From Nesterenkonia haasae (GTDB taxonomy: Bacteria > Actinomycetota > Actinomycetes > Actinomycetales > Micrococcaceae), in assembly GCF_010119385.1 (NCBI RefSeq), contig NZ_VFIE01000023.1:62001-126000 (forward strand): a stretch of 64,000 nt of DNA. Reading direction: 5' to 3'. Shown here in pieces: positions 43,516 to 51,816 of the stretch. A model generated the notes under the pieces. That model was given only the letters and a program-made list of their open reading frames with translations. It did no database searches and had not been told where the DNA came from. How positions within the stretch are numbered: position 1 is the first letter of the stretch; each line of letters opens with the position of its first letter. A program made the position numbers and the translations under genes.

Positions 43516-44314
43516 TTCTGCGTGCATGGTGGAGGCCCCAGTGGGATTCCAGTGCCCGGTCTGTATTGATGAGGCACGACGCCGCCTGCCCACCCAAAGA
43601 ACAGCGTTCGGGGCTCGTGCCGGGTCGGAGAGACCTACAGTCACTTACTCTGTGATCGCTGTCTGCGTGGTGGTCTACATCGTGCAGATCCTGCCGGTCT
43701 CTGCCGGTCAACTGCTCAGTCCGCTCCCTGATCTCACAGAGCTCTGGGCCTACGCACCGGCGTACACCGCAGCGTGGTATCCAGTATTTGAGCCGTGGCG
43801 GATGCTCACCTCGGCCGTCCTGCATCACCCCGGCAACGCTATGCACATTGCATTCAATATGCTTGCCCTGTGGTTTGTGGGCAGAGCGATGGAGCCCGAG
43901 ATTGGCCGGACGCGTTTCATTGCCCTGCTGGTACTCTCCGCCTGGGGTGGTTCCCTCGCGATTCTCCTGAGTTCAGTTCTCGGTCTGTCCAGCCCGTTTG
44001 GGCCAACGGTGGGTGCCTCAGGCGCGGTGTTCGGCCTCTTCGGGGCTCTGTTCATTCTGATGCGCTCCTCAGGCTCCGAAACCGGGGGGATCGTCGCGCT
44101 GGTCGTCATCAATATGGCGGTGAGTTTCCTGGTGCCGAACATCTCCTGGCAGGGTCATCTCGGTGGACTCATCACCGGCGTGCTGGTGGCCCTCATCATC
44201 GCTAAAGCGCCTCGTCGCAACCGCGTCCTATGGACCTCGGTGGGGCTTTCTGGTCTGGCAGTTGGGCTGTTGGTGCTCACTGCCGTGGGTATCCAATTAG
44301 TGCCCATCCCCTGA
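43484..44314 (+). CDS. Rhomboid-family intramembrane serine protease
   Basis: The protein (276 residues from GTG 43484) is a multi-pass membrane protease. The catalytic Ser lies in TVGASGAVFGLFGAL and the His in SWQGHLGGLITGVLV, with HPGNAMHIAFNMLALWFVGR before them. The N-terminus is a zinc-ribbon-like region (CQRCDRPLCSACM ... FQCPVC). In relatives a C-x2-H pair precedes it, and here the in-frame codons upstream encode exactly that (NTCFQHQGKEAYV). Only a CTG at 43445, overlapping the ppiA stop, could start such a longer form. Either the ribbon is truncated or a non-standard start is used. Confidence 0.9.
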   Translation: MQCQRCDRPLCSACMVEAPVGFQCPVCIDEARRRLPTQRTAFGARAGSERPTVTYSVIAVCVVVYIVQILPVSAGQLLSPLPDLTELWAYAPAYTAAWYPVFEPWRMLTSAVLHHPGNAMHIAFNMLALWFVGRAMEPEIGRTRFIALLVLSAWGGSLAILLSSVLGLSSPFGPTVGASGAVFGLFGALFILMRSSGSETGGIVALVVINMAVSFLVPNISWQGHLGGLITGVLVALIIAKAPRRNRVLWTSVGLSGLAVGLLVLTAVGIQLVPIP

Positions 44315-44530
44315 GCCGTGCCTGAACTGTCCGTCGCGGGGTTAGCTCCTTCCCCAGATTCCACAGGATCCTGTGGATAACCTCTGCTTCGGCGTACTCG
44401 GATTCGATGTGCCCTTTCGTGGGGCGGAAGTTCCTATACGCAGTGCTTAGAGTTACACGCTTGTATTTTATCCACACTGTGGATAACTGCTGTGGATAAC
44501 CCGTTCAGAGTCACGGTCTAGTCTTTAACC
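44315..44530. promoter_or_regulatory. DnaA-box cluster upstream of the SDR gene
   Basis: Four perfect DnaA boxes (TTATCCACA or its complement) lie at 44372-44380 (-), 44468-44476 (+), 44478-44486 (-) and 44491-44499 (-). The first is joined to a perfect 16-bp palindrome CCACAGGATCCTGTGG at 44361-44376. The downstream gene has a TAGTCT at 44519-44524, seven bases before its ATG, which would give a leaderless transcript with the last box near the -35 position. Gene context places the region near oriC, but dnaA and dnaN are not next to it. Confidence 0.8.
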
Positions 44531-45394
44531 ATGTCTCCGGTCCAGTCCCCGCACAGTTCGCCGATGCCCTCCCGCAATCACCGTGTTTTGCTGGCCGGGT
44601 GTGGTGATTTAGGTGCCCACGTGGGCCGACTGCTGCACCAGGCCGGCCACAAGGTCACCGGGGTCCGACGGAACGCGGACGCTGTCAATGTTCCGTTTCC
44701 GGTCCTCGGTATGGATCTTGCCGACCCTGGGACAACACAGCTGCCTGAGGCGGACGCAGTGGTGATTGCGCTGACTGCTGACAGCTATGACGCCGCGGGC
44801 TATGAGCGGGCGTACCGCAGCACACTTCGGGGATTGGCTAAAGCCCTCCCCACGGCGCCGGATCGCGTTGTGCTTGTCTCGTCCACAGGTGCGCTTGGCG
44901 AACATGAAGGGGAGCTCATCACCGAAGAGTCCGAGCCGCTTCCAGACCGGGAGACCGGCAAGGTGCTTCTCGCCTCAGAGCAGGATGCGCAGGAGCTCTT
45001 CGACTCAGTGACCGTTCTGCGGGCGGCCGGGATCTATGGGCCGGGGCGGACTCGAACGATTGACCAGGTGCTGCGCGGCAAGCCGGTGGACCATGGGCGC
45101 ATCACGAACCGTATTCACCGCGACGACCTCTCTGCTGCCATACCGCGACTGCTTGGCGCGGAAAATCCTCCCGCTCTGCTCCATGGTGTGGACAGAGAAC
45201 CCGCACCGCTGGGCCGCGTGGTGGAGTTCGTGGCGGGTCTGCTGAATGTGCCCGTACCGGAAGATTCAGGTTCCGGAGCACTGCACGGCAAGACCCTCGA
45301 CGGCACTGCACTGCACCGGTTCATGGGGGAATCCGGTCTGCAGTATCCAACATTCCGTGAGGGGTACAGCGCGTTGGTGGAGGACCGCGGCTGA
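44531..45394 (+). CDS. NAD(P)-dependent SDR/epimerase-like protein
   Basis: The 287-residue protein has an N-terminal Rossmann motif RVLLAGCGDLGAHVGRLL, the VVLVSSTGALGEHEG stretch at the usual catalytic-Ser site, and AAGIYGPGR, as in the YeeZ-type extended SDRs. The Tyr-xxx-Lys pair is not evident, so it may be an atypical or non-catalytic member. It has no clear Shine-Dalgarno box, and the promoter candidate sits directly before the ATG. The DnaA-box cluster upstream suggests control by the replication initiator. Confidence 0.85.
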   Translation: MSPVQSPHSSPMPSRNHRVLLAGCGDLGAHVGRLLHQAGHKVTGVRRNADAVNVPFPVLGMDLADPGTTQLPEADAVVIALTADSYDAAGYERAYRSTLRGLAKALPTAPDRVVLVSSTGALGEHEGELITEESEPLPDRETGKVLLASEQDAQELFDSVTVLRAAGIYGPGRTRTIDQVLRGKPVDHGRITNRIHRDDLSAAIPRLLGAENPPALLHGVDREPAPLGRVVEFVAGLLNVPVPEDSGSGALHGKTLDGTALHRFMGESGLQYPTFREGYSALVEDRG

Positions 45395-45415
45395 GAAGCT
45401 CGCCCCCCGGCGTCT

Positions 45416-46810
45416 TCAGTCGCTTTTCCCTGTGATGGTGGCGTAGTCGGCGAGCGCATTGCGCCGAGTCTCTTTCAGGTCCACTAGCGGATCAGGGTAT
45501 TTCTCAGTTCCGTATTCGGACACCCAGCTGGTGACGTAGCGCAGTTCGGGGTCGAACCGCTCCTGCTGGCGCTCGGGGTTGAAGATCCTGAAATAGGGTG
45601 CTGCATCGGCGCCGCATCCTGCTACCCACTGCCAGTTGACGGGATTGGACGCCGCATCGGCGTCGACGAGGGTGTCCCAGAACCAGGCTTCGCCCGCACG
45701 CCAGTCGATGCCCAGATTCTTCACCAGCAGGCTTGCGGTGACCATACGGACCCGGTTGTGCATGTGCCCGGTGCTCCAGAGTTCGCGCATCCCGGCGTCC
45801 ACGAGCGGAAAGCCTGTCCGTCCTGCCGTCCATGCCCGGAAGGATTCCGGGTCGTCTTTAGCTGACTTCCACGGGTAGTGATCGAACTCGGGGCGCATGT
45901 TGGTCTCAGGTATGTGCGGAAAGTGGTAGAGCAGATGCCAACTGAAGTCTCTCCAGCCGAGCTCGGTGCGGAACCGTGTCTTGCTTTCGGCGTGGTCAAT
46001 GCTGCCAGCGGCGGCCCAGACCTGCTGGGGACTTAACTGCCCGAATCGCAGGAACGGTGATACTCGCGACGTCGCGGCCGCGCCCGGTTGCTGCCCCTGA
46101 GCGTGATACCCATTGGCCTCCTCCTCAACGAACGCCTGCAATCGCTCGTGGCCACCTGACTCGGTGGGGTCCCATATTCGGTGCCACTCTTTCGCCCAGT
46201 TCGGCGCCGTAGGCAGCAAGTCCAGAGTTTCCAAGTCGCCAAGCGGGATGTCGCGCTCCGCCAGGCTGGCGGAGGCACCTCTGACGTCCCCCAACGGTGT
46301 GGGTGCGTCTTCTGGTGAGGTGATGTCTCGGTCACTGAGAGCTCGCCAGAAGGGTGTGAAGACTTTATAGGGGCCGCCGGTGGTGGTCTGGATTTTCCAG
46401 GGCTCTTGAAGCACTGATGCTGCGAAGCTCTCAACTGTGACCCCCTGGTCTGACAGGTGTGTCTTCAGCGCCGCATCGAGATTCCTCTCGGCACCTCCGT
46501 AGCGGCGCGACCAGTGCACGCGGTGTGTGTGGCTCGCAGCTACGAGTTCGGGAAGCACCTCTTTCGGGTCACCGCTGCGGATCAGCAGTGGGATGCCGAG
46601 GTCGTTGAGATTTTCCTGGAGCGATTCGAGGGCGTGGTGCAGCCACCATTTGGCGGCTCCCCCGAGGGGCCGGATTCCTGGGGTGTGTTCGTCGAGTATG
46701 TAGAGACCGATGATGTCGCCGGGTTCTTCGGCGTGCTCTCGGGCTGAGAGGAGGGAGGGGTTGTCCTCTACCCTGAGGTCGTCCCGGAACCAGTGGAGGG
46801 TCCTGCTCAT
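45416..46810 (-). CDS. phr: Deoxyribodipyrimidine photolyase
   Basis: The 464-residue flavoprotein uses blue light to split UV-induced pyrimidine dimers. It shows TLHWFRDDLRVEDNPSLL at the start, the antenna-binding alpha/beta domain to about 130, and FAD-binding helices with LSPQQVWAAAG, RTELGWRDFSWHLLYHFP and WTAGRTGFPLVDAGMREL, then GHMHNRVRMVTASLLVKNL, and QWVAGCGADAAPYFRIFNP. All are typical of class I CPD photolyases. ATG 46810 overlaps the stop of the upstream SDR-DUF2867 gene by three bases, so the two are probably co-translated. Confidence 0.95.
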   Translation of the reverse strand: MSRTLHWFRDDLRVEDNPSLLSAREHAEEPGDIIGLYILDEHTPGIRPLGGAAKWWLHHALESLQENLNDLGIPLLIRSGDPKEVLPELVAASHTHRVHWSRRYGGAERNLDAALKTHLSDQGVTVESFAASVLQEPWKIQTTTGGPYKVFTPFWRALSDRDITSPEDAPTPLGDVRGASASLAERDIPLGDLETLDLLPTAPNWAKEWHRIWDPTESGGHERLQAFVEEEANGYHAQGQQPGAAATSRVSPFLRFGQLSPQQVWAAAGSIDHAESKTRFRTELGWRDFSWHLLYHFPHIPETNMRPEFDHYPWKSAKDDPESFRAWTAGRTGFPLVDAGMRELWSTGHMHNRVRMVTASLLVKNLGIDWRAGEAWFWDTLVDADAASNPVNWQWVAGCGADAAPYFRIFNPERQQERFDPELRYVTSWVSEYGTEKYPDPLVDLKETRRNALADYATITGKSD

Positions 46811-48384
46811 CGAACTCCTGCCGAGTCTGCGGAGGTCTCGTTCTGCTCGCTGAGGCGGGCCGTTTCGATGATGTTCTCCAACATGGTGGGGAAGATTGAC
46901 CGGTGGAAGGGTGCCATGGACATCCAGTAGACGGATCCGCGGATGCTCTTGGCGTAGAACAGCGCCCGCTGCTTGAGTTGGACAGTGCCGCCTTCGAGTT
47001 CGTCGACGCTGAACTCCAGCCAGGCGTAGCCGGAGACCTTCATCTCGGCCCGGAGCAGGAGTCGGTGGCCTGGTTCCATTTTCTCCACGCGCCACCAGTC
47101 GACGGGATCACCAACTCTGAGGGTGTCGGGTAGGCGGCGTCCACGGTTGAGGCCGGCTCCACCAACCAACTTGTCCCAGACACCGCGGACTTTCCACGCC
47201 AAGGGCCAAGAGTGCCACCCATTGGTGCCCCCGATTGCCTCGATGACTTCCCAGACGGCGCGGCTGCTGACCTTGTCAGTCTCTATGGTTCGGACGTCTT
47301 CGTACCGGCGCAGCCCGGCCCAGTCTGGGTCGGAGGGCAGAGCCCCTGCTGAGTGCTCCAGCGGACCTATATCGGCGTCCCAGGTGGTGTCGATCGAACC
47401 TTCTTCTTCCCGTTTCAGGGCCAGGGAGACGGCTTCGCTGTAGTTCAACAGGCCCGCTGGTGGTCGTGGGAAGTAGTCGTCGACGTCACTGTTGTTGGTT
47501 ACGGCGTCGTTCTGCAGGGATCGGACGAGTGGAATGGTGAGTGTCATGGGTAAGGGTGTCACCAAGCCCACCCAGATTCCGGAGAGGGTTGCTGCTGGCA
47601 GCGGCAGCGGCAGCACCTTGCGTGGTTTGAGGCCCGCCATGGAGGAGAACTCCTCCATGACCTTTGAATATGACATGACGTCGCCGGAGCCGATATCGAG
47701 TATGCGGTTGATCTGTCCGGAGTATTCGGTCGCCGCCAACAGGTAGTGCAGGACATCGCGGATAGCCAGTGGTTCGACGTTGTTTTGCACCCAGTCTGGT
47801 GCTGGCATGAGCCGGAGCTTCAGGGCGAGGTGGCGGATCATTTCGAAGGATGCGGAACCTGATCCGATGATGATTCCCGCTTGGAAGGCCACGGTGTCCA
47901 CAGGGCTTTCCACGAGAATTCTGGCTACTTCAGCGCGCGAGCGCATGTGGGGGGAAAGTCTCACACCTTCCGGGTGCAGCCCGCCGAGGTAGATGATGCG
48001 TGAAACGCCTTCGCGTTCGGCTGTCGCTGCGATCCGACGGGCGGATTCGGCTTCGCGTTCTTCGAAGTCGCCTCCGCCACCCATGGCGTGGACGAGGAGG
48101 TAAACCACATCGACGCCGCGCATAGCTTCGTCCAAGCCCTCATTGTCTTCGAGGTCTACATGGTGGATCTCTACTTGGTCCCGCCAGGGCGCGTTTTCCA
48201 GCTTTGTCACTGAGCGAGCAGCGGCGCGGACGTGATGTCCAGCCTGCAGCAACCGCGGCACAAGGCGCCCACCGATGTAACCGGTAGCTCCCAGTACCAA
48301 GATTTCCTTTGGGTGTTCACTGGGTTCGATCTTTTCGCGTGCTAACCGGTCTTGATGTGCGTTATCCGGTGACGATTCGTCCAC
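46807..48384 (-). CDS. SDR-family protein with C-terminal DUF2867 domain
   Basis: The 525-residue protein has an N-terminal NAD(P)-binding Rossmann domain (ILVLGATGYIGGRLVPRLLQ, YLGGLHPEG, AFQAGIIIGSGS), about 340 residues long. A DUF2867 domain of SRPBCC-like build follows (WEVIEAIGGTNGWHSWPLAWKVRG, LPDTLRVGDPVDWWRVEKME, SMAPFHRSIFPTMLENI). Such fusions are often found next to photolyases or carotenoid/lipid genes, but their substrate is unknown. It overlaps phr, which suggests a shared light- or stress-response unit. Confidence 0.88.
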   Translation of the reverse strand: MDESSPDNAHQDRLAREKIEPSEHPKEILVLGATGYIGGRLVPRLLQAGHHVRAAARSVTKLENAPWRDQVEIHHVDLEDNEGLDEAMRGVDVVYLLVHAMGGGGDFEEREAESARRIAATAEREGVSRIIYLGGLHPEGVRLSPHMRSRAEVARILVESPVDTVAFQAGIIIGSGSASFEMIRHLALKLRLMPAPDWVQNNVEPLAIRDVLHYLLAATEYSGQINRILDIGSGDVMSYSKVMEEFSSMAGLKPRKVLPLPLPAATLSGIWVGLVTPLPMTLTIPLVRSLQNDAVTNNSDVDDYFPRPPAGLLNYSEAVSLALKREEEGSIDTTWDADIGPLEHSAGALPSDPDWAGLRRYEDVRTIETDKVSSRAVWEVIEAIGGTNGWHSWPLAWKVRGVWDKLVGGAGLNRGRRLPDTLRVGDPVDWWRVEKMEPGHRLLLRAEMKVSGYAWLEFSVDELEGGTVQLKQRALFYAKSIRGSVYWMSMAPFHRSIFPTMLENIIETARLSEQNETSADSAGVR

Positions 48385-48531
48385 TGCGAGCCTCCAACAC
48401 GTTGGTGCCCGTAGGTTCCAAGCGCCACCGCATTGGTGGAGCTGTGAGCCGGTTCAAGAAACGTTTCGAGCCTACGGACCAGGGGTTTTATGGTCTCACA
48501 GCGATCTGGGTCGTCCCTGGTGGTCACAGAC

Positions 48532-49200
48532 TCACGAGCGCGCAGGACTGATAGGCTCCTGCGTTTTGACCGTAATCGCGGGCAGCAGTGTGATTACGGC
48601 TGCGACAATCATCGCCACACTGGTGAGAGCCAGCAAGACGATGCCCACACCGAGCGAGACCATGGGTTCTCTGCCGAGTGCACTTATCGTTCCGAAACCG
48701 TTGACGCTGCCCAGTAAGCCGGCAAGGATTCCCAGCACGGCGGCAGTGATGCGCGCCCAGGTCACTCGCAGCAGTACAGCGCTCACCCCAGCAGCAATCA
48801 CCAGGATGAAGAGGATCATCATGAGGGCACCTTCACCACTGGGAGCCTCTGCATGGAGGTAATTGAAGCTCTCGGAGTAACCAAACATTGAGACCGTGGC
48901 GATCGGCAAGAAGAGTGCCAAGATGGCGAAAAAAGCGAGCGCCGGCAAGGCGACTTGGGCCCAAAGTCGCCACAGCGGCTGACGCTGGGATTGTGGCCCA
49001 GGCTGGGTCACGGCAGGCGGTGGGGTCTCGCCGCGCTGTTGGCGGATGAACGTAGCTAATGCCGGGTAGCAATTCGGATGTGCGAGCACATCGTCCCAGA
49101 GATCGGGGCGAGTCGAAGCGACCTGACGCAGAACCTCCGGCTGAACAGATTGGTAGGTGAGGTCTTCAGCGGTGTAACTCGCCGGATCGCGCTGGGTCAT
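48532..49200 (-). CDS. Membrane protein with N-terminal LRV-type repeat
   Basis: The ~222-residue protein (start ATG 49200) has a variant leucine-rich repeat module (TAEDLTYQSVQPEVLRQVAST, RPDLWDDVLAHPNCYPALAT) that occurs in many actinobacterial membrane proteins. After a Pro/Gln-rich linker there are about four membrane helices (ALPALAFFAILALFLPIATV ... GVGIVLLALTSVAMIVAAVI). It has no known function. The longer frame to 49251 has no better start. It is a single gene. Confidence 0.75.
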   Translation of the reverse strand: MTQRDPASYTAEDLTYQSVQPEVLRQVASTRPDLWDDVLAHPNCYPALATFIRQQRGETPPPAVTQPGPQSQRQPLWRLWAQVALPALAFFAILALFLPIATVSMFGYSESFNYLHAEAPSGEGALMMILFILVIAAGVSAVLLRVTWARITAAVLGILAGLLGSVNGFGTISALGREPMVSLGVGIVLLALTSVAMIVAAVITLLPAITVKTQEPISPARS

Positions 49201-49328
49201 GTTTGGCTTCGTCCCGTTCCATGTGTTGGTGTGATCTGCCCGAACGCACAACCCGATAAGCGCGGGTACACGTCGACTGCCAATATATGTCAGACGCGTT
49301 CACCATTCTGGGAGGCTCCAGGCAATTC

Positions 49329-50615
49329 TCATTCCAGTACCTCAGCCACGGCCTCTTCCATGGTTCCCAGCAACAGGGGCAAATGTTCCTCACGGAGGGC
49401 CAGTGGAGGACGGATCTTCAACACTGAGCTCGTCGGGCCAATCTTGCTCAACAACACCCCCCGTGCCTTGATCGCTTCGACAAGTGCTCTAGTCGTGTGC
49501 GCGTCCGGTTGCAGATGCTCCGCGTCGGCAAAAACTGAGAAACCGAAGAACAACCCCGACCCCTTGGGGACGCCTAACCTAGGATGAGCAGCCACAAGTT
49601 GCTCCAAGCGGTGATGAATCACTTCACCGAGAGCAGCTGAGTTGGCGACAAGGGCCTCGTCGTCGACGATCTTCAACACCTCATGACCGACCGCCGCGGA
49701 CACCGGGGTACCTGCGAAGGTATTGAAGTACTCATTGCGGGAGCCGAACTCCTCCAATAGGGCGGCAGTGGTGACCACTCCTGCGAGGGGGTGTCCATTG
49801 CCCAGGGGTTTCCCCATGGTGACAAAATCCGGAATGAGGCCATGTTGCTGGTAGCCCCAAAAGTGGCTTCCCACGCGCCCAAGCCCGGCTTGGACCTCAT
49901 CTGCTATGACCATGCCACCTGCCTGGCGGACCAGTTGAGCGACTTCGACCACGTAGCGATCCGGGACCCGGGGTAGTCCCTCAGTAGAAAATAGAGTCTC
50001 GAGAATCACAGCCGATACCCCGTGCCCATTTCTCACCAGGTCACTGATTCCAGCCTGCACTTCAGTCAAAGCAGCGGTGAGAACTTCTTCCTCACTACGC
50101 CCCTGATGTGCCGCATCGTCGAGATCGGGGACGTGGAAGGTGCGCACATGGTCGCCGAGCGGTTCGTGATTCTTAAGCCCGGTGGTGATGCCGGCCAGCA
50201 GGGAGGTGTGGCCGTGGTAACTGTGATCGGTGACGAGCACGCCGCGGGCACCGGTGTGCTGATGGCTCATTCGCAAGGCGAGGTCATTGGCCTCAGAACC
50301 GCTGTTGCTGAATAACACCCGGTCCAACGACGGTTCAAACCGGCTGAGCAGGTCCTCCGCATAGTCCACCACACGGTCATTGAGGTAGCGAGTGTGGACG
50401 TTCAGGGAGCTCGCTTGTGATCTCATCGCTTCGACGATGCGGGGATGAGCATGACCCACGTGGGGGACATTGTTGTAGGCGTCCAGGTAACGCCTCCCGT
50501 TGACATCGGTCAGCCACACACCTTCGCCTGTGACCAGGTGCAGCGGTTCTTCATAAAAGAGTGGGGAGTGGCGACCGATAGTGGCGAACCGCCTGACAAG
50601 TAGAGAATCTGTCAC
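49329..50615 (-). CDS. Class III PLP enzyme of the phospho-lyase subgroup (aminotransferase fold)
   Basis: The 428-residue enzyme has the class III aminotransferase fold with PLP-Lys in DFVTMGKPLGNGHPLAGV and the Asp in VIADEVQAGLGRVG. The N-terminal half is close to animal ethanolamine-phosphate and 5-phosphohydroxylysine phospho-lyases: YLDAYNNVPHVGHAHPRIVE, LNVHTRYLNDRVVDYAEDLL, NSGSEANDLALRMSHQHTG, VTDHSYHGHTSLL. These eliminate phosphate and ammonia from phosphorylated amino-alcohols. It overlaps a kinase gene by four bases, which fits that chemistry: the kinase would make the substrate. A plain transaminase is the alternative. Confidence 0.85.
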   Translation of the reverse strand: MTDSLLVRRFATIGRHSPLFYEEPLHLVTGEGVWLTDVNGRRYLDAYNNVPHVGHAHPRIVEAMRSQASSLNVHTRYLNDRVVDYAEDLLSRFEPSLDRVLFSNSGSEANDLALRMSHQHTGARGVLVTDHSYHGHTSLLAGITTGLKNHEPLGDHVRTFHVPDLDDAAHQGRSEEEVLTAALTEVQAGISDLVRNGHGVSAVILETLFSTEGLPRVPDRYVVEVAQLVRQAGGMVIADEVQAGLGRVGSHFWGYQQHGLIPDFVTMGKPLGNGHPLAGVVTTAALLEEFGSRNEYFNTFAGTPVSAAVGHEVLKIVDDEALVANSAALGEVIHHRLEQLVAAHPRLGVPKGSGLFFGFSVFADAEHLQPDAHTTRALVEAIKARGVLLSKIGPTSSVLKIRPPLALREEHLPLLLGTMEEAVAEVLE

Positions 50616-51652
50616 AGTGTCATATCCTTCTCAGACTGGGCTTCTAAGGAGTATGGGGCGGGTGCACTGTCGAGGTAAGCCCTGGCGATCCTCAGCACCC
50701 AAGGAACCACCTGTTGTTCGATGAACACAGAGGCATCATCTCCAGGGCGTTCAGCGGCCCATCCCAGATAACTCAGTCCGCGGCCCAACATCAGTGCGTC
50801 CCATGCTTGGCGCTCGACGGCTGTGAGTGGGCGCACGCTTTGGTAGCCATCCAGCAGAGCCTGCTCCAGAACCGAGTACTGCGAGCTAGGTGTGTAGAAA
50901 AACAGGGCGGTGACAAGGTCAAACAGATACCAGCCGGTCCCGAAGTCATCGAAGTCGATGAGCATCAGTCCTTCAGACGTGTTGAGCACGTTCTCCGGAG
51001 TGGAGTCACCGTGGACCATCCCGTAGATTCCCGGCCGCGTGCCGAGCCTGGTGAGGTGTATTCGTAGTCTGAGCATCGCCTGTTGTACCAGCGAGCGCTC
51101 GTCATGAGTGAGCGTACTCAGCGCGAGCGGGGTGCCCCACAGGGGGGCGTGCCCCGCCAGGCCATCTGCATCCCAGGCACCACGCTGAAATTCATGAATG
51201 GTCTCCATAGAGTCACTTACCTGGTGCAGCTGCCCTAGCAGTTCACCCATTGCGGTGAAGGCCTCAGGGCTGGCGTTCTCCTCACCGCTAAAGGCCGCGC
51301 CGACATCTCCACTGGGTTTCGCGTCGTGGATCCACTTCGCCATGGAGACGCGACGAGTGTGCCGATCGAAAGTGCTGACGGTGAAGAGTTCACCGTCACA
51401 GGTGCTCAGCGGCTCGGGGACGGCGATACCGTGCCCGCGGAGTGCTTTGAGAAAGCGCAGCTCGGTCACGAGTTCGGCGTCAGTGCGGTACCCCTGCCTG
51501 TGCAGCTTGAGGGCGAAGGACTCACCGAGTGGCGAGTCGATCCGGTAGACGTGGTTCTCTCTGAACTTCACGAAAGTGATCGTGGAATTCGCCGGGAGGC
51601 CGAAGGCGGCCAGCGCCTTCCTCGCAAGTTCGCTTGCCGCTCTGAGTTCCAT
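50612..51652 (-). CDS. APH-family small-molecule kinase (hydroxylysine kinase-like)
   Basis: The ~346-residue protein has an aminoglycoside-phosphotransferase fold: SFALKLHRQGY (ATP-binding Lys), the catalytic loop MVHGDSTPENVL and the metal-binding LIDFDDFGTGWYLFDL. It resembles the hydroxylysine-kinase (AGPHD1) group rather than antibiotic-resistance enzymes, and its partner is a phospho-lyase-like gene. ATG 51652 is preceded by GAGAGG at five bases; an upstream ATG at 51748 is not supported. The inferred role is to phosphorylate a hydroxylated amine or amino acid for the downstream lyase. Confidence 0.85.
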   Translation of the reverse strand: MELRAASELARKALAAFGLPANSTITFVKFRENHVYRIDSPLGESFALKLHRQGYRTDAELVTELRFLKALRGHGIAVPEPLSTCDGELFTVSTFDRHTRRVSMAKWIHDAKPSGDVGAAFSGEENASPEAFTAMGELLGQLHQVSDSMETIHEFQRGAWDADGLAGHAPLWGTPLALSTLTHDERSLVQQAMLRLRIHLTRLGTRPGIYGMVHGDSTPENVLNTSEGLMLIDFDDFGTGWYLFDLVTALFFYTPSSQYSVLEQALLDGYQSVRPLTAVERQAWDALMLGRGLSYLGWAAERPGDDASVFIEQQVVPWVLRIARAYLDSAPAPYSLEAQSEKDMTL

Positions 51653-51816
51653 GGCATCCTCTCGCCGCACGGTGCCTCCATGACTAGCTTCAGTCTGCCG
51701 GGATGGTAGGCGGCGAAGTTTGGCTGCCGATGCATGCTCCTTGCGCATTCGTGCGCCGGATACGCCTTAAGTTGTCGACGTCAGGCTCTGGTCGGGAATG
51801 CCTGGTTCATGGTCAA

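Noticed and set aside
44315-44530. Calling the DnaA-box cluster the chromosomal origin
   Set aside because: Actinobacterial oriC normally lies between dnaA and dnaN with many more boxes; neither gene flanks this region.
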